This document shows, in pieces, positions 39,101 through 54,100 of a DNA stretch of 64,000 nt. The DNA comes from Achatina immaculata (taxonomy: Eukaryota > Mollusca > Gastropoda > Stylommatophora > Achatinidae). The position numbers and the translations under genes are program-made. The first letter of the stretch is position 1, and each line of letters starts with the position of its first letter. The stretch spans positions 12,178,050 to 12,242,049 of the forward strand of contig CM019716.1 in NCBI GenBank assembly GCA_009760885.1, written 5' to 3'. The notes beneath the pieces are model-generated. The model did not search any database, had not been told where the DNA came from, and saw only the letters and a program-made list of their open reading frames with translations.

Positions 39101-42100
39101 TCTCAAGCCAATCAAGGCCCATACTTCAAAGCTATTTATAAAAAATGAACATATAAATGCTAAAAGTGTGCCTTCTTCAACAGTGCACATATCACATAAC
39201 ATATGCACATAAGAATAAATTATGTGGACAGCTTTTAAACCCATTATATAAAGAAGCTTCAATATCTGAATTTCATTCACTTCTAAAAATGTCTTCTGAG
39301 AAAAATGTTACTTCTCTCTCTCTCTCTCTCTCCAGTATTCCAGGCCCATCGATGCACATACAACCAATCTGTGTTTATTTCTGTTATCTCTCTCAGGTGT
39401 TTTGCCCCTCCTCTTTTGCCTTGGTCCTTTCCTTTGAATCTTTCATATGTAACTTCTCATTCTCTTCTTCACTACTTCTCTCCTCTTCTCACTCTCTCCT
39501 CAGTTCATGCACTCTGATCACAGAGAGCCTCACATCAACTCCACTTCCAACCTCCCAACAAACAAGAGCTAACGTACAAGGGTCATCACTTGGCACGTAG
39601 CACTCATGGTTCCTCTCGCTGTTGAAGAACCAGATCATATCTAGCACCAGCATCTGATACTTCAGCCTCAAGTCAGTTTTGACGTTGTCTGGCACTGATC
39701 GGTGCTCAATCAGATGGCAATAGAAATGACTGGCATTCTCAACGTGGATGACCTTGACCTACAAATAAATCATAAGTAAATACAGCAAGACCAAGCCAGC
39801 ACCTGGAAAGTTGTATATGTCTGAAGTGTGGTGAGAAACTGAAATGAAACATGACTGTGAAACTGGAAGTTCATATAGAAAAATACAGAGCACATATAGG
39901 TAAGCATCTCTGTGTGTGGTGTGTGTGTGTGTGCGTTTTCTCACTGTGAACTCAGGCATAATTTTACACATATGGAACTGGTATTTATGTAACATCTCTC
40001 TAACCTGACAGTGTATAAGTTGGTGTGTGTTGCATTATGGGTGGATTTCTGTCTGTTGTCTGATGTTACAGAAACGGCTATTGTCTGATGTTACAAAACA
40101 GGCTACTGTCTGATGTTACAGAGAGAGTGAACCAGTGGCTGGTGATCTTCTTCTTCTTCTTCGTTTGTTTCTACCACCAAGACTGCCCTGTGATCCTACT
40201 GAATTTACATCTGTGGTCCTTGATAGGTCCCGTGGCCCCCCTTGTGGTCCTTTTCTGGTCCCCGAGAGGACCACAAGAGGTTCAGAGTATCACACGGCTT
40301 GAGTCTGTATTCTTGGTGGGTCTCAGAAGCAGGATTGCATGACACCGTGGTTTTCGTTGCACCAGTTTAATCTAGAGCTGGACTTTCTCACCGGAAAACC
40401 TTGATGTGTTTTGGATATCAGTATATTCCCGCTGGGTGAGAGGTGGTAGTCCATCCAGGCTAGGGTTGGACTTTCTCATCGGAAAACCTCGATGTGTTTT
40501 GAGATACCTGTGTATCACTGCCGGGGTGAGAGGTGGTTGCCCATCCAGTCCAGCGTTGGACTTTCTCACCAGAAAACCTCAGCTTGATTAGGATATGCAT
40601 ACATCTCCGCCAGGTGAGAGGTGGTTGCCTGTCTAGACTGCCCTGGTCCAGTGTCTCTGACTTCAGCATTTTGTGGTCGTGGCCACTATCCTTCCTAGTT
40701 GTGACCAGGACGGAGCTTTTGTCCAGGAGGATGAATCCTCGTCACTAGTGACTTCCACCCCCTAGGTTGAGCTGATTTAGGCATATTATCCCAGTATGGG
40801 CATGTTTAGGACATGACTGACCTCTAGAGCAGAGGTTCTGTGACATGCGTAGCCATCAAGTTTCACCCCTGGTTTAAGCTGGTTTAGGCATATTTCACCA
40901 GTATGAGTGTATTTCGGACGTGGGCGACCTCTAGAGCAGAGGCGCCGTGGTATGAGTACTCTATTTATTTTATTTCCTTTTTTTTTTAAACATAGTATTC
41001 GTGTGAATCTATATTTTATCTCCTCTCTCTATTTCTTTGTCCTGTATGTTTTTGTATGATTAAGGCTCACGCCGAAATGTCCATAAAGCTATTCCTACTT
41101 TTTTCCTAGTTAATACATTAAGTTTCTGAGTGGTTCCATTGTTTCAAAAAGGGTGGAACATCAGCTGAAGACCAATCCAGGCTGTCTTTGAAGATCATCA
41201 TTAGACCATTTACAAGATTTCTCAAATAATGTGCCATGAATGTATGTCATAGAGCTCATAACAACATTCACTTCTTTTTTCAAAAATAATAATCACTTCA
41301 GTTAAGAAGGACAAAAAGAAAAAAAAACAAATCTCTACAAGCTTGAAAACACTTTGGAAATGATGTGACATGCAAACATAGTCCCACATGACAGACTAAC
41401 TCAAGGTACTGCAGGTTCACAATATCCCATTGTAGACTCTTCAAAAGCATCCAGTTCTTGCGGGAGATTAAAGTTCTAGAACTTTCTGGCACACAATGTG
41501 TCATTGTCATTTATCTTCATGAAGTATACAACTAACATATAAATGTGTCCCTGGCATATAACTTCACAAAGCTAATGTAAAAAAACATTAATGCACGAAC
41601 AACATATAACCTCAAAAAGTTCATATAAAAGCAGTTTGTATGGTCCAGGCATTTAACTTCACCACATGAATGTGCACATCAAGTTAATGTACGAACGACA
41701 TTTATATGTATCCCTGGCATATAACTTCATCAAGAAAATGTACAAACAAGAAGTGTATGTGTCTATCAATCTTCTTCCCCCCTCCCCCCCCCCAACAAAA
41801 AAAAAAAACTTTGTTTTACAAATTACTCACATTACCTTCACTTCTCCTGACGCAGGTAAACTGTTGTGTGTAACCTCCCCTGTTCTGAGGTCCCGGCTTG
41901 GGATCACTTGGTGACGGCAGCCACATTTACCATGGCTGCCAGGAGTGGAAGAAGCAAAATAAAAACATAGGAAGAGTATTCTGGGACAGAAATCATGGGA
42001 AAGTTTTGTGCAGTATCAGGCTAACATGGGACAGAAATCATGGGAAAGTTTTGTGCAGTATCAGGCTAACATGGGACATAAATCATTGGAAAGTTTTGTG

Positions 42101-45100
42101 CAGTATCTAGCTAGCATGGGACATAAATCATGGGAAAGTTTTGTGCAGTATAGCCAGAATTCTTCTTCTTCATCAGTGTTTCTTGTGCTTGCTCTTTAGA
42201 AAGCCCTGTCTGCTGCAGCAGATCAGATGAACCCCCAGTCTTATACAACAGTGACTCAGTCAGCTTTCTTCATTATAAAACTATCTTACACATAAGAGTG
42301 TGCCAGAACCATCAACAACCACAGCCTGAAGTGCCAATGGTTTCTAATACAAAAGTTAAACAATGAAGCAAGCAATGCTACAAGTTATGCCTAAACAGAA
42401 AACACAGGACCAACAAAGGTTGATATTTATATGTGCTAAGGTTGATATTTAAATGTGCTAAAAGTGCTGACACAAGACAAAAATGGCAGCTGATATTTAA
42501 AAGTGCCAAAAGTGCCGACATTAAAACAAAAAGGCTGACATTTAAAAATGCTGATACAATATAAAAAAAGCTGATGTTTAAACATGGCAAAAGTGCTAGG
42601 ATCAGGACACTGAAGTAAAGTAAGAAAGTACAGTAAAAAAAAAACTAAAACAGTGATGAATGTACTCAAAGAAAAGTGACATTTGATCATTTCATAGTTT
42701 GTTTGGCACAAAGAATTTCAGTGTTTACATAGACTAATTACCATCACGGATTTCTAATCAGGATATCAGTGATTTCCATGATAATGAAATCTGACAAGTT
42801 TGTTAGTTCGGATTATTTTCACCACATTCAGGACATGCCCACAGGTGGTCTGATCTCCCCCTCAACATATCAGACAGCGTACACACTACTGATGACATGT
42901 GTTTGATGATAACTGACCAAACATCTCGTACTGTGCTGAAAGACATCACCTTCAGCAACTCCAGGCTGCTTCTGGCGTGCATCAAGATGGTGGCATGTTT
43001 CCAAACAACTTCGGAAGAAAACTGAGCTCAAGATGAATCCATGTGCTCAGAAGCTGCACTGGTGAAGTTCACAGTATTCCGGATTCTTGACAGTGCTACA
43101 TGAGATCCTCTAAACGACTTGGCCAGTCACAAACTCATACAAACCAGGATTGACTTTACTTTGTGGATTCTACTTGTGTTATTTAATCAGTTCTACAGCA
43201 CCATTTCAATGGCACCATATGAACTTCAAATCTCTCTTCTAGATCTATCATATAACATAAGTGAAGAAAAGAGTATTACAGTGATATATTGCTCTATTGT
43301 TGAACAGTTAAACAGCAAACGGATGATAAAGAAGATATGGATGCAGCATATACCCAGGAAAACAAACAAAAAAAGACAACAAACAAATATAAATTTCACA
43401 TCAATGAAAACTAGTTAACATTATAAGAAAAAAAGACAGTGAAAATTTCTTAGATAAGTCATGAGAAGACAGAAGTTAGAGAAGTAATGAGTAAAAAATT
43501 CAAAGGAAAAAGAGGAGAGGAAGACCAAGACAAAAATATTTCAGCAGATGACCAAGTGGCATGATAAAAGAAAAGCTTCTATATTGACTAGAAGCACAAA
43601 GGATCACACAAGATGGAGAAGAATGGTCACAAGTGCTATCTACTACACACACATCATATAATCAATTCTAACACGTTAGTTTTATCTTCTCAGTTCTAAG
43701 CTCCATAAATCACAAATTCCTAGCTTGAAGATACTCACTTGCAGGCTCCAAATGACTTTAGAAATGGACATAAGACTTTTCTTTCATCCTTTTCAATGCC
43801 CTGAGATTTGAAAACCAATGGGAGTATAAAGACTTTCACAAAATAAACTGACAATAATATCTGCTTGAAACAGAGCAATCATGTATCCCCCTCCTCCCTG
43901 GATGATGCCATGCTATCAAATAAGTAATAAGGTCACATAAGGAATGTTCCACAGCTTATCTCCTTGCCTTTAACTGGACTATGACAAACCTTCTCATTAA
44001 GAATGCCCTATTAAATATGACATGCTCCGTGCTGTTTCCTGATACACATTAAACCCAGAATAACTGATTTCATTCTCTGCTTCTTCCAGGACACAAGAAA
44101 GATATACTACATATCACACATACAAACACACTTTGATTACTGTTCCACAATCTGGGATGGATGCTCAATCTCGGACAAAAGAAGGCTCCACTCACTTCAC
44201 ATACGAGCAGTAAATCTGATTTCTGGCAAACACCCAGCACAGACTGCAGATCAGCACAAAAAACTCAAAATTCTACCCCTCAAATATAGAGTCATTTTTA
44301 ACAAAGTTAAGTTTGTTCACAGAATTTTGGCATACAATGCTCCACCTTACTTGTGATCAGTGTTTATGTATAACACTAAACATAGCCAGCGTTTAAAAAA
44401 GTGTCTTCTTCCTAAACCCAGGATTGATCTGTACAAGGAAAGCTTTGCATATTCTGCAGTACAGCTCTGGAACACCCTCCCCTACCATTTAAAATCCATT
44501 AGCAATACTTCATCCTTTAATTCAAATCTTTTTTTCAATATTTACTTGCTTGTAATTACATTTTAGCCTTTATAGACTACTCAACAAATGTATCCATACT
44601 ACAAGAACTTAATATTGAAGAAGGCTGGCTAGTGAAGAGGATTAGGGAGAGAAAACTTAAATATTTTAGACATTAAACGTCATGATAGTCTAGAGAAGGC
44701 CGTCTTGGAGGGGTACATAATGGGAAAAAGAAAGAGAGGAAGACCAAGGCGAAGATGGCTGCAAGACATCGTTGATGATCTGCAAATGGATGCATCAGCA
44801 GCAGGCCATCTTTCTCACAACCGAGAGGCCTACAATAGTGCTGTTTGGGAGGCAAAGTTCCGCAAGGGACATGCAAATGAATGAATGAATGTAACTATAT
44901 GCCTCCTTAGAATAACCAGTAGTCTCTCAACCCATGGTTTGCCAGCCACCAAGTTATAAAAGGACATAATTCTAAAAATAACTTGTTAGATCTTGTTAGA
45001 AATTATTTTAATGAATGTTGAAGAATATATTGTTATAGGATGTTAGAAGAACTGTACTGGAAAAAAAGGAAGTGTGTGTGTGTGTGTGTGTGCGCACGTG

Positions 45101-48100
45101 CGTGCACTATTTTTTTAGGTTCATTACTTCTCTTCTATTGTGAATGTAATAGTTTAATTTTTCAACCTTTTGATGTTTTTTTCTCATGTAATTTGTATAC
45201 TTGTATTAACAAGTGTGTGGGAAGAATGAAAGATGGAGTGAAGAAGGGAAGAGTGTAAGACGGACCTGCGTGCCCAATTCTTTACCCTTTAAAAATAAAG
45301 ATCATTCATTCATGCATTCAGCAAATGATGGAGTTTGAGAGACTGCTTGTTCTATATGTGTTTAACAGACTGCTTGTTCCATGTGTGTTTGACGGACTGC
45401 TTGTTCCATGTGTGTGTTTAACAGACTGCTTGTTCCATGTGTGTGTTTAACAGACTGCTTGTTCCATGTGTGTGTTTAACAGACTTCTTGTTCTATGTGT
45501 GTGTTTAACAGACTGCTTGTTCCATGTGTGTGTTTAACAGACTTCTTGTTCCATGTGTGTGTTTGACAGACTGCTTGTTCCATGTGTGTGTTTAACAGAC
45601 TGCTTGTTTGACAGACTCCTTGTTCTATGTGTGTGTTGGACAGACTGCTTGTTTCATATTTTCTTGGGCTTGTTTTTCTCTTTTGGCAGGGATGGAGGTG
45701 GAACAAAGAACCTAGAACATTCCCCATGACAAAACAATATATGCAGAACAACATATGCATGGATCTACCTGGCCAAAGAGCTGAGATTTGAGGCAGGTGT
45801 GATGAGGATGCTACCTGTGTCTCTGAGTCAAGGCTTGAGGTTTGGCACAACCTAGGACTTTTTTTTTTGTTTCACTACTTTTCTTTTTCTTTTGATATGT
45901 CATTTAAAAAAAAAAAAAAAGCACCAATTTTCTTTTGATATTATGTACATCATTTTCTTTTTTCTCAGACGTAAAAAAAAAAAAAGGTAAAAGTAAAGGT
46001 AATCCTGTCATGCCTTAGAGGAACATAACCAACAAACAAACAAAAGACCATATCTATTTATGGAAGTCAGGATGGGAATAAATAACATGGTATTAACACT
46101 TACTTCTTGATAAGCTTTGATAAACTTCACTAGCTGTGGTGGGTAATCTGCCTTGCTTCTCTGGAGTATTTCAAACAAGTCCTGAACCTTGGTGCCACAT
46201 CTGTCTGTTAGTAAGATCTGGGACACTGGCTCAATCTCGGGCTGTAAGGTGTTAGAAAATTTCTTAAAATTTTACATAAACAAAATTCTGTTGCTAGAAA
46301 TCAAGCTCTCACACGCACGCACGCAAATGTCTAGTATATACAGGGCAATAACAACAGACACTGACAGTTTTTGAAATGCTAAACAGAAGTATCATATCAT
46401 TTTCTTCTAAAACGTAGCCGCTGTGATGAATGATAGCAAAAATGTTTGTGTATCATTAGTGATGCTCTGCAGTCTGAGAGTTAACTTACTGCAGCCCAGT
46501 TATGCTTCAAGATTTTCACCATGATTAGCTGCTCAATATCTTCTCTCTTGGCTTTCCACCATCACCATTTTCACCTTCTACTGTCTTCCCCTTTCCCTGA
46601 CTTGTTCATAACTTGTTCAAGGAAAACCAAGCCATTTTGGTCTTAAAAAATCACTATGAAGGCATGAATGAACTTACCATAAGTGATGAAGTTCTGTCAC
46701 AAAAATAGTCACACATACAGGCAAGTCTATTTCCAAACTTTGTCTTTGAGTCTGGCAAGCCATAGTGGACAACCATTGTGGCATTAGTGATGGCCAGGTC
46801 CTGGTAGCACTGGTCAGTGCACACTGAGGAACAAAGCGGAGGCAGCTTTAAGAATCAAGTCATTCACGCTCTCAAATGTGCGGACCTCTAAGACGTACAA
46901 ATCTACAGTGTCAGTAAGGCTGCTTTACTTAACTGACTGAAAGCTTGTGTTTCTACTGAACTACAAGTAAAAGCTTTATGACCTTCTCATGAATATAGGT
47001 GCTAGTCACTAAATCATAGTCAGCTACTTAGAGATCTACACAAGATCTCATGTACACATTGAGACTACATTTAGACAGTTCTCTAAAAATGTACAGTAGA
47101 TCCCATGTCTTGCCAGAAACTCATACATTGACAATCTACCTAAAGATGTACAAGGTGAGCAAAAAAGTCTGTCCCTTATTTCAAACATTTATTACACAAA
47201 AACTATGCTATACAAGGTGAGCAAAAAAGTCTGTCCCTTATTTCAAACATTTATTACACAAAAACTATGCTATACAAGGTGAGCAAAAAAGTCTGTCCCT
47301 TATTTCAAACATTTATTACACAAAACATCTTCTTGCCATGTGCTCTCCGACGTCTCTTTAGTCACTGCTGCTAAAGCATCTGTTATTCTTGGCTTCAAAG
47401 TTTCAGCATCAGGAACTGGTGAACTGAACACTTCGTCCTTAGTATCATCATCATCATCATCGCCTTTCACTCCCTTGAGAGCATAGGCCACAGATAAAGG
47501 CTCTCCAGTCATCCTTGTTCCTGGAATTATTCTCTGCTTCCTTCCATGTGTATCCCTTGTCTCTGAGCACTGTCATAATTTCTCTTCTCCAAGTAAGTCT
47601 AGGTCTTCCTCGTTTTCTATGTCCTTGAGGATTCCATGTCAGTGCCTGTCTTGCTAAGTTGGTGTCAGGTTTCCTCAGAGTGTGGCCAATCCACCTCCAC
47701 TTCCTAGACATGATATGTAGGTTCATAGGTTCTTGTCCTGCCCTTTCCCAGACCCTCCTCGTTCCTGATCCTTAGTATACCCACATTAAAAAAAAAAAAA
47801 AAACTCAAGAGAGATAATGTCTGGTGAACATGATAGCCACAGTATTGAACTGTAACTGGTGAGCTTGTTTCATGATAAGACAAAACACTGGGCTTTCTCA
47901 AAACCATTTTGATACTAGTGATGGCAGTACCGAAAAAAAAAAAATCAAAGAATCAGTATATGTAAAGCCACAACATTCAAGTTTCTGTCTAGAATAGTTT
48001 TTAAGATATGATTTTCCTTAAACAGGGAAGGACTTTAAGATGCACCCTGTACAAAATAACCCACGTATTAGCAGAAACTCACCCATCACAATAAGCTGTA

Positions 48101-51100
48101 TGGACTTTGAAGAGTAAAGCCACTGCTCCCGGACCTGTGCAATATCATCTGTTTGCAAAGCTTCGTGTATCAACAGACAATAAACTCCTCTAGATTTGGC
48201 AGCCTGAAATTGTAAATAAAACCAACTACAGGCAATGAAGTGAGCTCTTGCTCAGAAATGGCTCATCAATGGAACTTCCACCTGACCAGGAAAAATAAAC
48301 TACTCAAATACTCAAACATTTTTCGGTGGGTTTTTATTTCAAAGAGGAAAATTCATGTATTTTTCATGAGGAATGTATGAACCTGAGATAATTAACAACC
48401 TGAGACATTTCCACTGCCTCCGAGGCGTCCTGTGTGAAAGCCACCACTCGATGTGCAGAGCCTGTCAGAGTGTCCAGCAAACCGCAGAATCCTGCCAGCC
48501 TCTGCTCCCATTTTGTCATGGTGACAATCTGCAAGTTTCAAAAGAATACTATGGAAACTCACCAGGTAAGATTAAATCTCTAAGTTTCAAAATACTACTA
48601 CTGAAACTCACCAGGTAAGATTAAATCTCTAAGTTTCAAAAGAATACTATGGAAACTCGCCAGGTAAGATTAAATCTCTAAGTTTCAAAACAATACTATG
48701 AAACTCACTAGGTAAGATTAAATCTCTAAGTTTCAAAAGAATACTATGGAAACTCACCAGGTAAGATTAAATGAAACAAAACAAAGTTATTTGCTACATC
48801 TTAGTTATCCTAAATATGCCAAGGGCTAACACTGACAAAGAAATAATTATGCCTACTTACAGTAAGATGAGAATTATAACATTTGTCTTTAAAAGAGGAG
48901 AATAACAAGACATACTGATAATGATGATGGTGAAATGACCTCACCACTAAAGCCTTTCTGTCACTTAGAAAACAGAAAGCCACAATATACCTGACGCACA
49001 CAGCCGTAGACTGCAGCCTCCACTCTAGACGATATCGCTATGATCGGCTCCCTGGTGTACTTCAAGTGAAACATCTCTAGGCCTTTGTTCCAGCGAGATG
49101 CAAATATCATGATTTGCCTAGGCACGTTCTGACACTTTCTCTGGTCTCTACGATTCTTCAGCTGCAGCTTGTACAGCTCCATAACCGTGTCAACCTGCGA
49201 AGAGACGCTGCTTCAGTGGTAGAGATCACAAGGGGAGGTAATAATTAAATGTGTTACTTTTCATTTTACTTAGACTGCCTGAATATCACTCTGAGCATTG
49301 ATTCGCAGAGGTCTGCAAGATCTAGCAAAAATGTCAGTGTAGTTCTTCAGTGAAAGAGTTAAGGGTTTCTAGAGATCTTCCAGCACAAGGCAGTCCAGCA
49401 GATGGCACTGATGCAAAATGAGAAGATTCAGCTCTTGATTAACCGCACTCTCTTGTACAATCACAACCATCTTATTCCACAAACTGACGGTTTATCGCTG
49501 GTTTTACACATCTTCTCTCAGGAAAACACAATTAACGTACCTTGGGAGTCTACGAAAAATGAAAAGAATCACCAACCAGACAGCTGCGGAGGAATCCGTA
49601 GATCTCAGAATTGAAGACTTAGAGGCGGATTCATACCACCAGCAAGGGACCCTGCTAATAACTTTGACAGGTCCAGAAGTAACGAAAGTATCTTACACCT
49701 ACCTGATGGGAGTAATCGCTGGCCCTTTCGGAGTGGGAGCAAACGGGATAGCCGGCCTGTACCACTTTCAGGACCAAACCCGATGGTATGCCAAGTTAAC
49801 CACGGCAGCACACGTGGTCCATTTTGACAAGTTACACGGGCGAACCTTTGAGTCCGTTCAACCGAGAACCACAATAACCGTGGAACACTTGGACAAAGAA
49901 CGCCAGAAGGGTACGGTACACTGGGTACCCCCGACTATCAAACCCGAGGGCATCAGAAGAATAGTACAGCAGGTGACCGGAGACCCCGAGCCAGAGGTTT
50001 TCAGGGCGGAAGTGGCGCTTGACAAGTGGAACTTCCTGTGTCGTCCGAGGAAACCAATTCCTCACTACATAACACTCCGACCTGCGACGGAGAGCCTGAA
50101 ACCCCACAAACTGTGGGTCTCTCTTCCAGGGAGGAAAACCCCTTGCCTGAGGTGTGGCAAGGATGATCACTGGGCGAGTCAGTGCCCAGAAAAGAGAAAG
50201 AACAATGTGCAGGAAGCTCCCACAACCACAGTAGTCAACACGACATCAAGACCGCCTATGCAAGACAAACCAGGGTCGGAAACAGCTCAACCCAAAACAA
50301 ACGAAGGATGGCTTACTGCTGACGGCTTCAGGCTCTATGGGAAAAGAGCCAGAAAGAACAGTTTAAGTCCAAAACCTCCCACGCCAGCACAACCAGCACC
50401 GGTGACACCACCGCCACCTACGGCAGACACAGATGAACCTCCCACGCCGGAGCCTCGGCCACTGGTCATAGATGAAAGATCAGACCAAGATGACAGTGAC
50501 ACAGACACAACTACGAACTTCCAGGAAGCCCAATCCTGGGCGGAGATGGCCCAGAGTGAAAATGGGACAGCAGAGCCTTTACACGGGACCAGACGACTAC
50601 GGACTATCCTGGAGCAAGACAGCGACAATTAGAACGTCACCAAGACACCACAGACATCATAGACTAGTTACGGTCAGTACGTTTTTCTTTAATTTACATG
50701 CTTGTCATGCTTTTTCATTACTCATGCCATAATAGTCAAAATGTTTAGTTTTGTTTACTCACAACACACAGTATAATGGGTAATGATTAGTGTTTATTTA
50801 TTTAATTTTTTTAGTTTAGAATGGATGAAGAAATTAGAATTTTGTGTATCAACATTAGAGGCTTATGCACAAAACTACAGCACATAGTCTCTTTAACACT
50901 TTCATACAAACCAGATTTCATCTTAATACAGGAAACAAATATACATACAGACACACACGCAGCACAAATCACAACGCTTTTAGGCTTCAGACATTCATGT
51001 TTTAGCTTGGCCATTCACGACTCGGGATCGGGGGTAGCAATAATACAGACATCAGACAGGTGGGAGGTATCTAAAACTAATAGAGATAGTAGAGGGAGAA

Positions 51101-54100
51101 TTGCGATATGTGAGGTTAAAAACAACTCACACACATACACTATAGTTAACATACACGCACCACCCAACCGCAATCACCAGCCCGACTTCTATGAAGATTT
51201 AGAATCTCTACTCAGCCACAGATACAGAGGACACAACATCATCTTAGGAGGAGATTTCAATGGTATAACATCAGAGTTAGACACTATAGGAAGTCTAACT
51301 AGAACCACCACATATGATTTACATCATATGAATTGTTTACAAGACATAATAAACACATATGATCTAGTAGATACATACAGATACACACACCCTAAAGGCA
51401 GAGAGATCACTCATGAGAACCACGGACACAATAGAGGATATAGGTTGGACAGAATTTATGTACCAAGTACGTGCTACATAGCACAGGCCAGACATCTCCA
51501 TAGTACTTTAGCTTTCACAGACCATAAGGCAGTCATAGCAACAATGAACACAATATCTACAGCTACGCCTTCAAAACGATCACCACACTGGAAATTTAAC
51601 AACGCACTCCTCCAAAATAAACAATTTACAGAAAACATGGCGCAACTGATACATAATTTCACGAATAACATACCCACACACAACATTCAACAACACTGGG
51701 AGAATTTAAAACATGCAATAAAAGAAAAAGCACAAATGCTCTCAACACAAATACACAGAGAAAGGCTGAGACAGGAGAAAATATTAGAAGAGGCAATCAA
51801 ACTAACAAAACAGATGGACAAAAACTCACCACATTTATTTACGCTACAAGAAGAACTTGATAAACACAGACAGCACAGATTTCAAGGCGCACTTCTAAGA
51901 ACAAAACTCAATACCATTACACAAGAAATACCTACCAGGCAGTACTTGAGCATAGAGCAAAACATACAACGAAGCAGACAGATAAGAGAGATAATAGACA
52001 CCACAGGGAACAGACAAACCGAAAATACAAACAGTACAAGCCATTAGAGAATACTACCAAAAACTGTATACAGAGGAAGAAACACATGCACACATACAGG
52101 ATAAATACATGCAGTACACTAAACAACTCACAGATTCGGAAAAACAAGCACTAAACACACCACTAACACTAGACAACCTGGCGCAGGCACTACAAACAAT
52201 GCAACAAAACAAGTCACCAGGGCCAGACGGCCTCACAGCAGAATTTTACAAACATTTTTTTCACTTTTAGGTCCTCTCCTCTTACAAGTATTCACAGAAG
52301 CTTTCCAAAACAAACAACTCCCGCCCAGTCAAAACCTATCATACATTACTCTCATACCAAAGGGCAAAGCAGACAGAACACAACTCAAAAACTACAGACC
52401 CATATCGCTGCTAAATGTAGATTACAAGATCCTCACAAAAGCGCTTACAAACAAGCTCAAGCCATTCATGCACAAACTCCTACATGAAGACCAACAATGT
52501 AGTGTAGAGGATAGGAACATACGCCAGCACACACATTTCATACGAGACATTATATATTACACACACCAGAAGAACTGCCAGTCGTCAGTTCTTTCTTTAG
52601 ATCAAGAGAAAGCATTCGATAGAGTGTCACACGAATACCTACACAAGACATTACTCCACTGCAACATAGGAGACTATTTCAGAGACTGGATTCAGATTCT
52701 CTACTCCAAGCCTGAGAGCAAAGTCTTAGTAAACCATACGCTTACTGAGACTTTCAGGCTAACCAGATCAGTGAGACAGGGCTGCCCCCTCTCTCCTTTA
52801 CTGTATATACTCACTCTAGAACCACTTCTAGAGAAAATAAGACAAGACACAACAATAAAAGGAACTTTTGTACCTGGCAAGGGAGAGAGGAATTGCTCGC
52901 GTATGCGGACGACACGATCTTCCTTCCAACAACAGACAGATCAATAACTCACATTTTAGGCACCTTCGCAGAGTTTGGAAAAGGCAGCGGAGCAAAACTT
53001 AACATACAAAAATCAACCGTCATGGGTCTAGGCAAATGGCGAGATAAAAAGGACTTCCCTTTTCGTCTCACATGCACAGACAACATCCACGTTTATGGCA
53101 TTACTTTCCTATCACACCCAAATAAAATACACAAACCCACATGGGATAACCTCATAACAAAAATTACAAACATGTTACAACGATACAAATACAAAACAGC
53201 AACGATTTTTGGAAGAAGCATCATAGTAAACACATACATAATACCAAAAATAATATACACCGCCACAGTACTAGACCTTCCCAAGCGGACAGTCAGAGAA
53301 ATAAACAAACAAATCAGGAATTTTATCTTCACAAACACCATACACAGCATACAACATAAAACTCTCATACAGGATAAAATACATGGAGGGATTGCCTTGC
53401 AAGACATACAGACAAAAATACAAGCACTCAGAATAGGCCATGTAGGCCGCATCATCAAACACCCAAACCAACACCCGCTAGCTCACTACTACATAGGACT
53501 TAGACTATTAAACCTAGTCAAACCAAACAACTCGCAGGCACACCATTTTGGTACACTACCACCATTCTACAAGAATTGCATACAAGCAATTCAAAGACAC
53601 GAGACACTCATCCAACACAAAACAAGCCACATATACAAACACTTGGTCAGAGAGCAAGCACCACCATTACACCTTAGGATCAAGAGGGGACTTAGATACC
53701 CCATTTTAGACTACACCGACACGTTCAAAAACCTCCATCTCAAAAACATCACATCAAAATCTCGAGAAATCACTTTCAGGCTCATATACAATATGACACC
53801 CACGAGACACGGAGAAAAACACAGAAACATAAGACGATGTTACATGTGCAGAAGGAACGTATTAGAAACAGAAGAACACATTTTCTACGAATGCAAAATA
53901 GTGGCAACCGCCATAAGAACAATACAGAATACAATAGAAACACACACCGCACAACAAGCAGACATCTATAGAGCCATAATGTTGAACACAATCCCCAAAA
54001 CTCAGGCTGATATACACACCAAGTTACTGGTCCTGCTCGCGGATTTCAGGTATTTGGTGTGGACGTGCAGAAACAAGGCTCGTTTTCATTTCTGCACGTT

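Noticed and set aside
45072..45093. TG repeat as a regulatory Z-DNA element
   Set aside because: Ordinary short microsatellite in a CR1-like 3' UTR; nothing supports function.
53093..53458. Minus-strand Cys/Met-rich ORFs under the LINE
   Set aside because: Antisense shadows of the RT reading frame.
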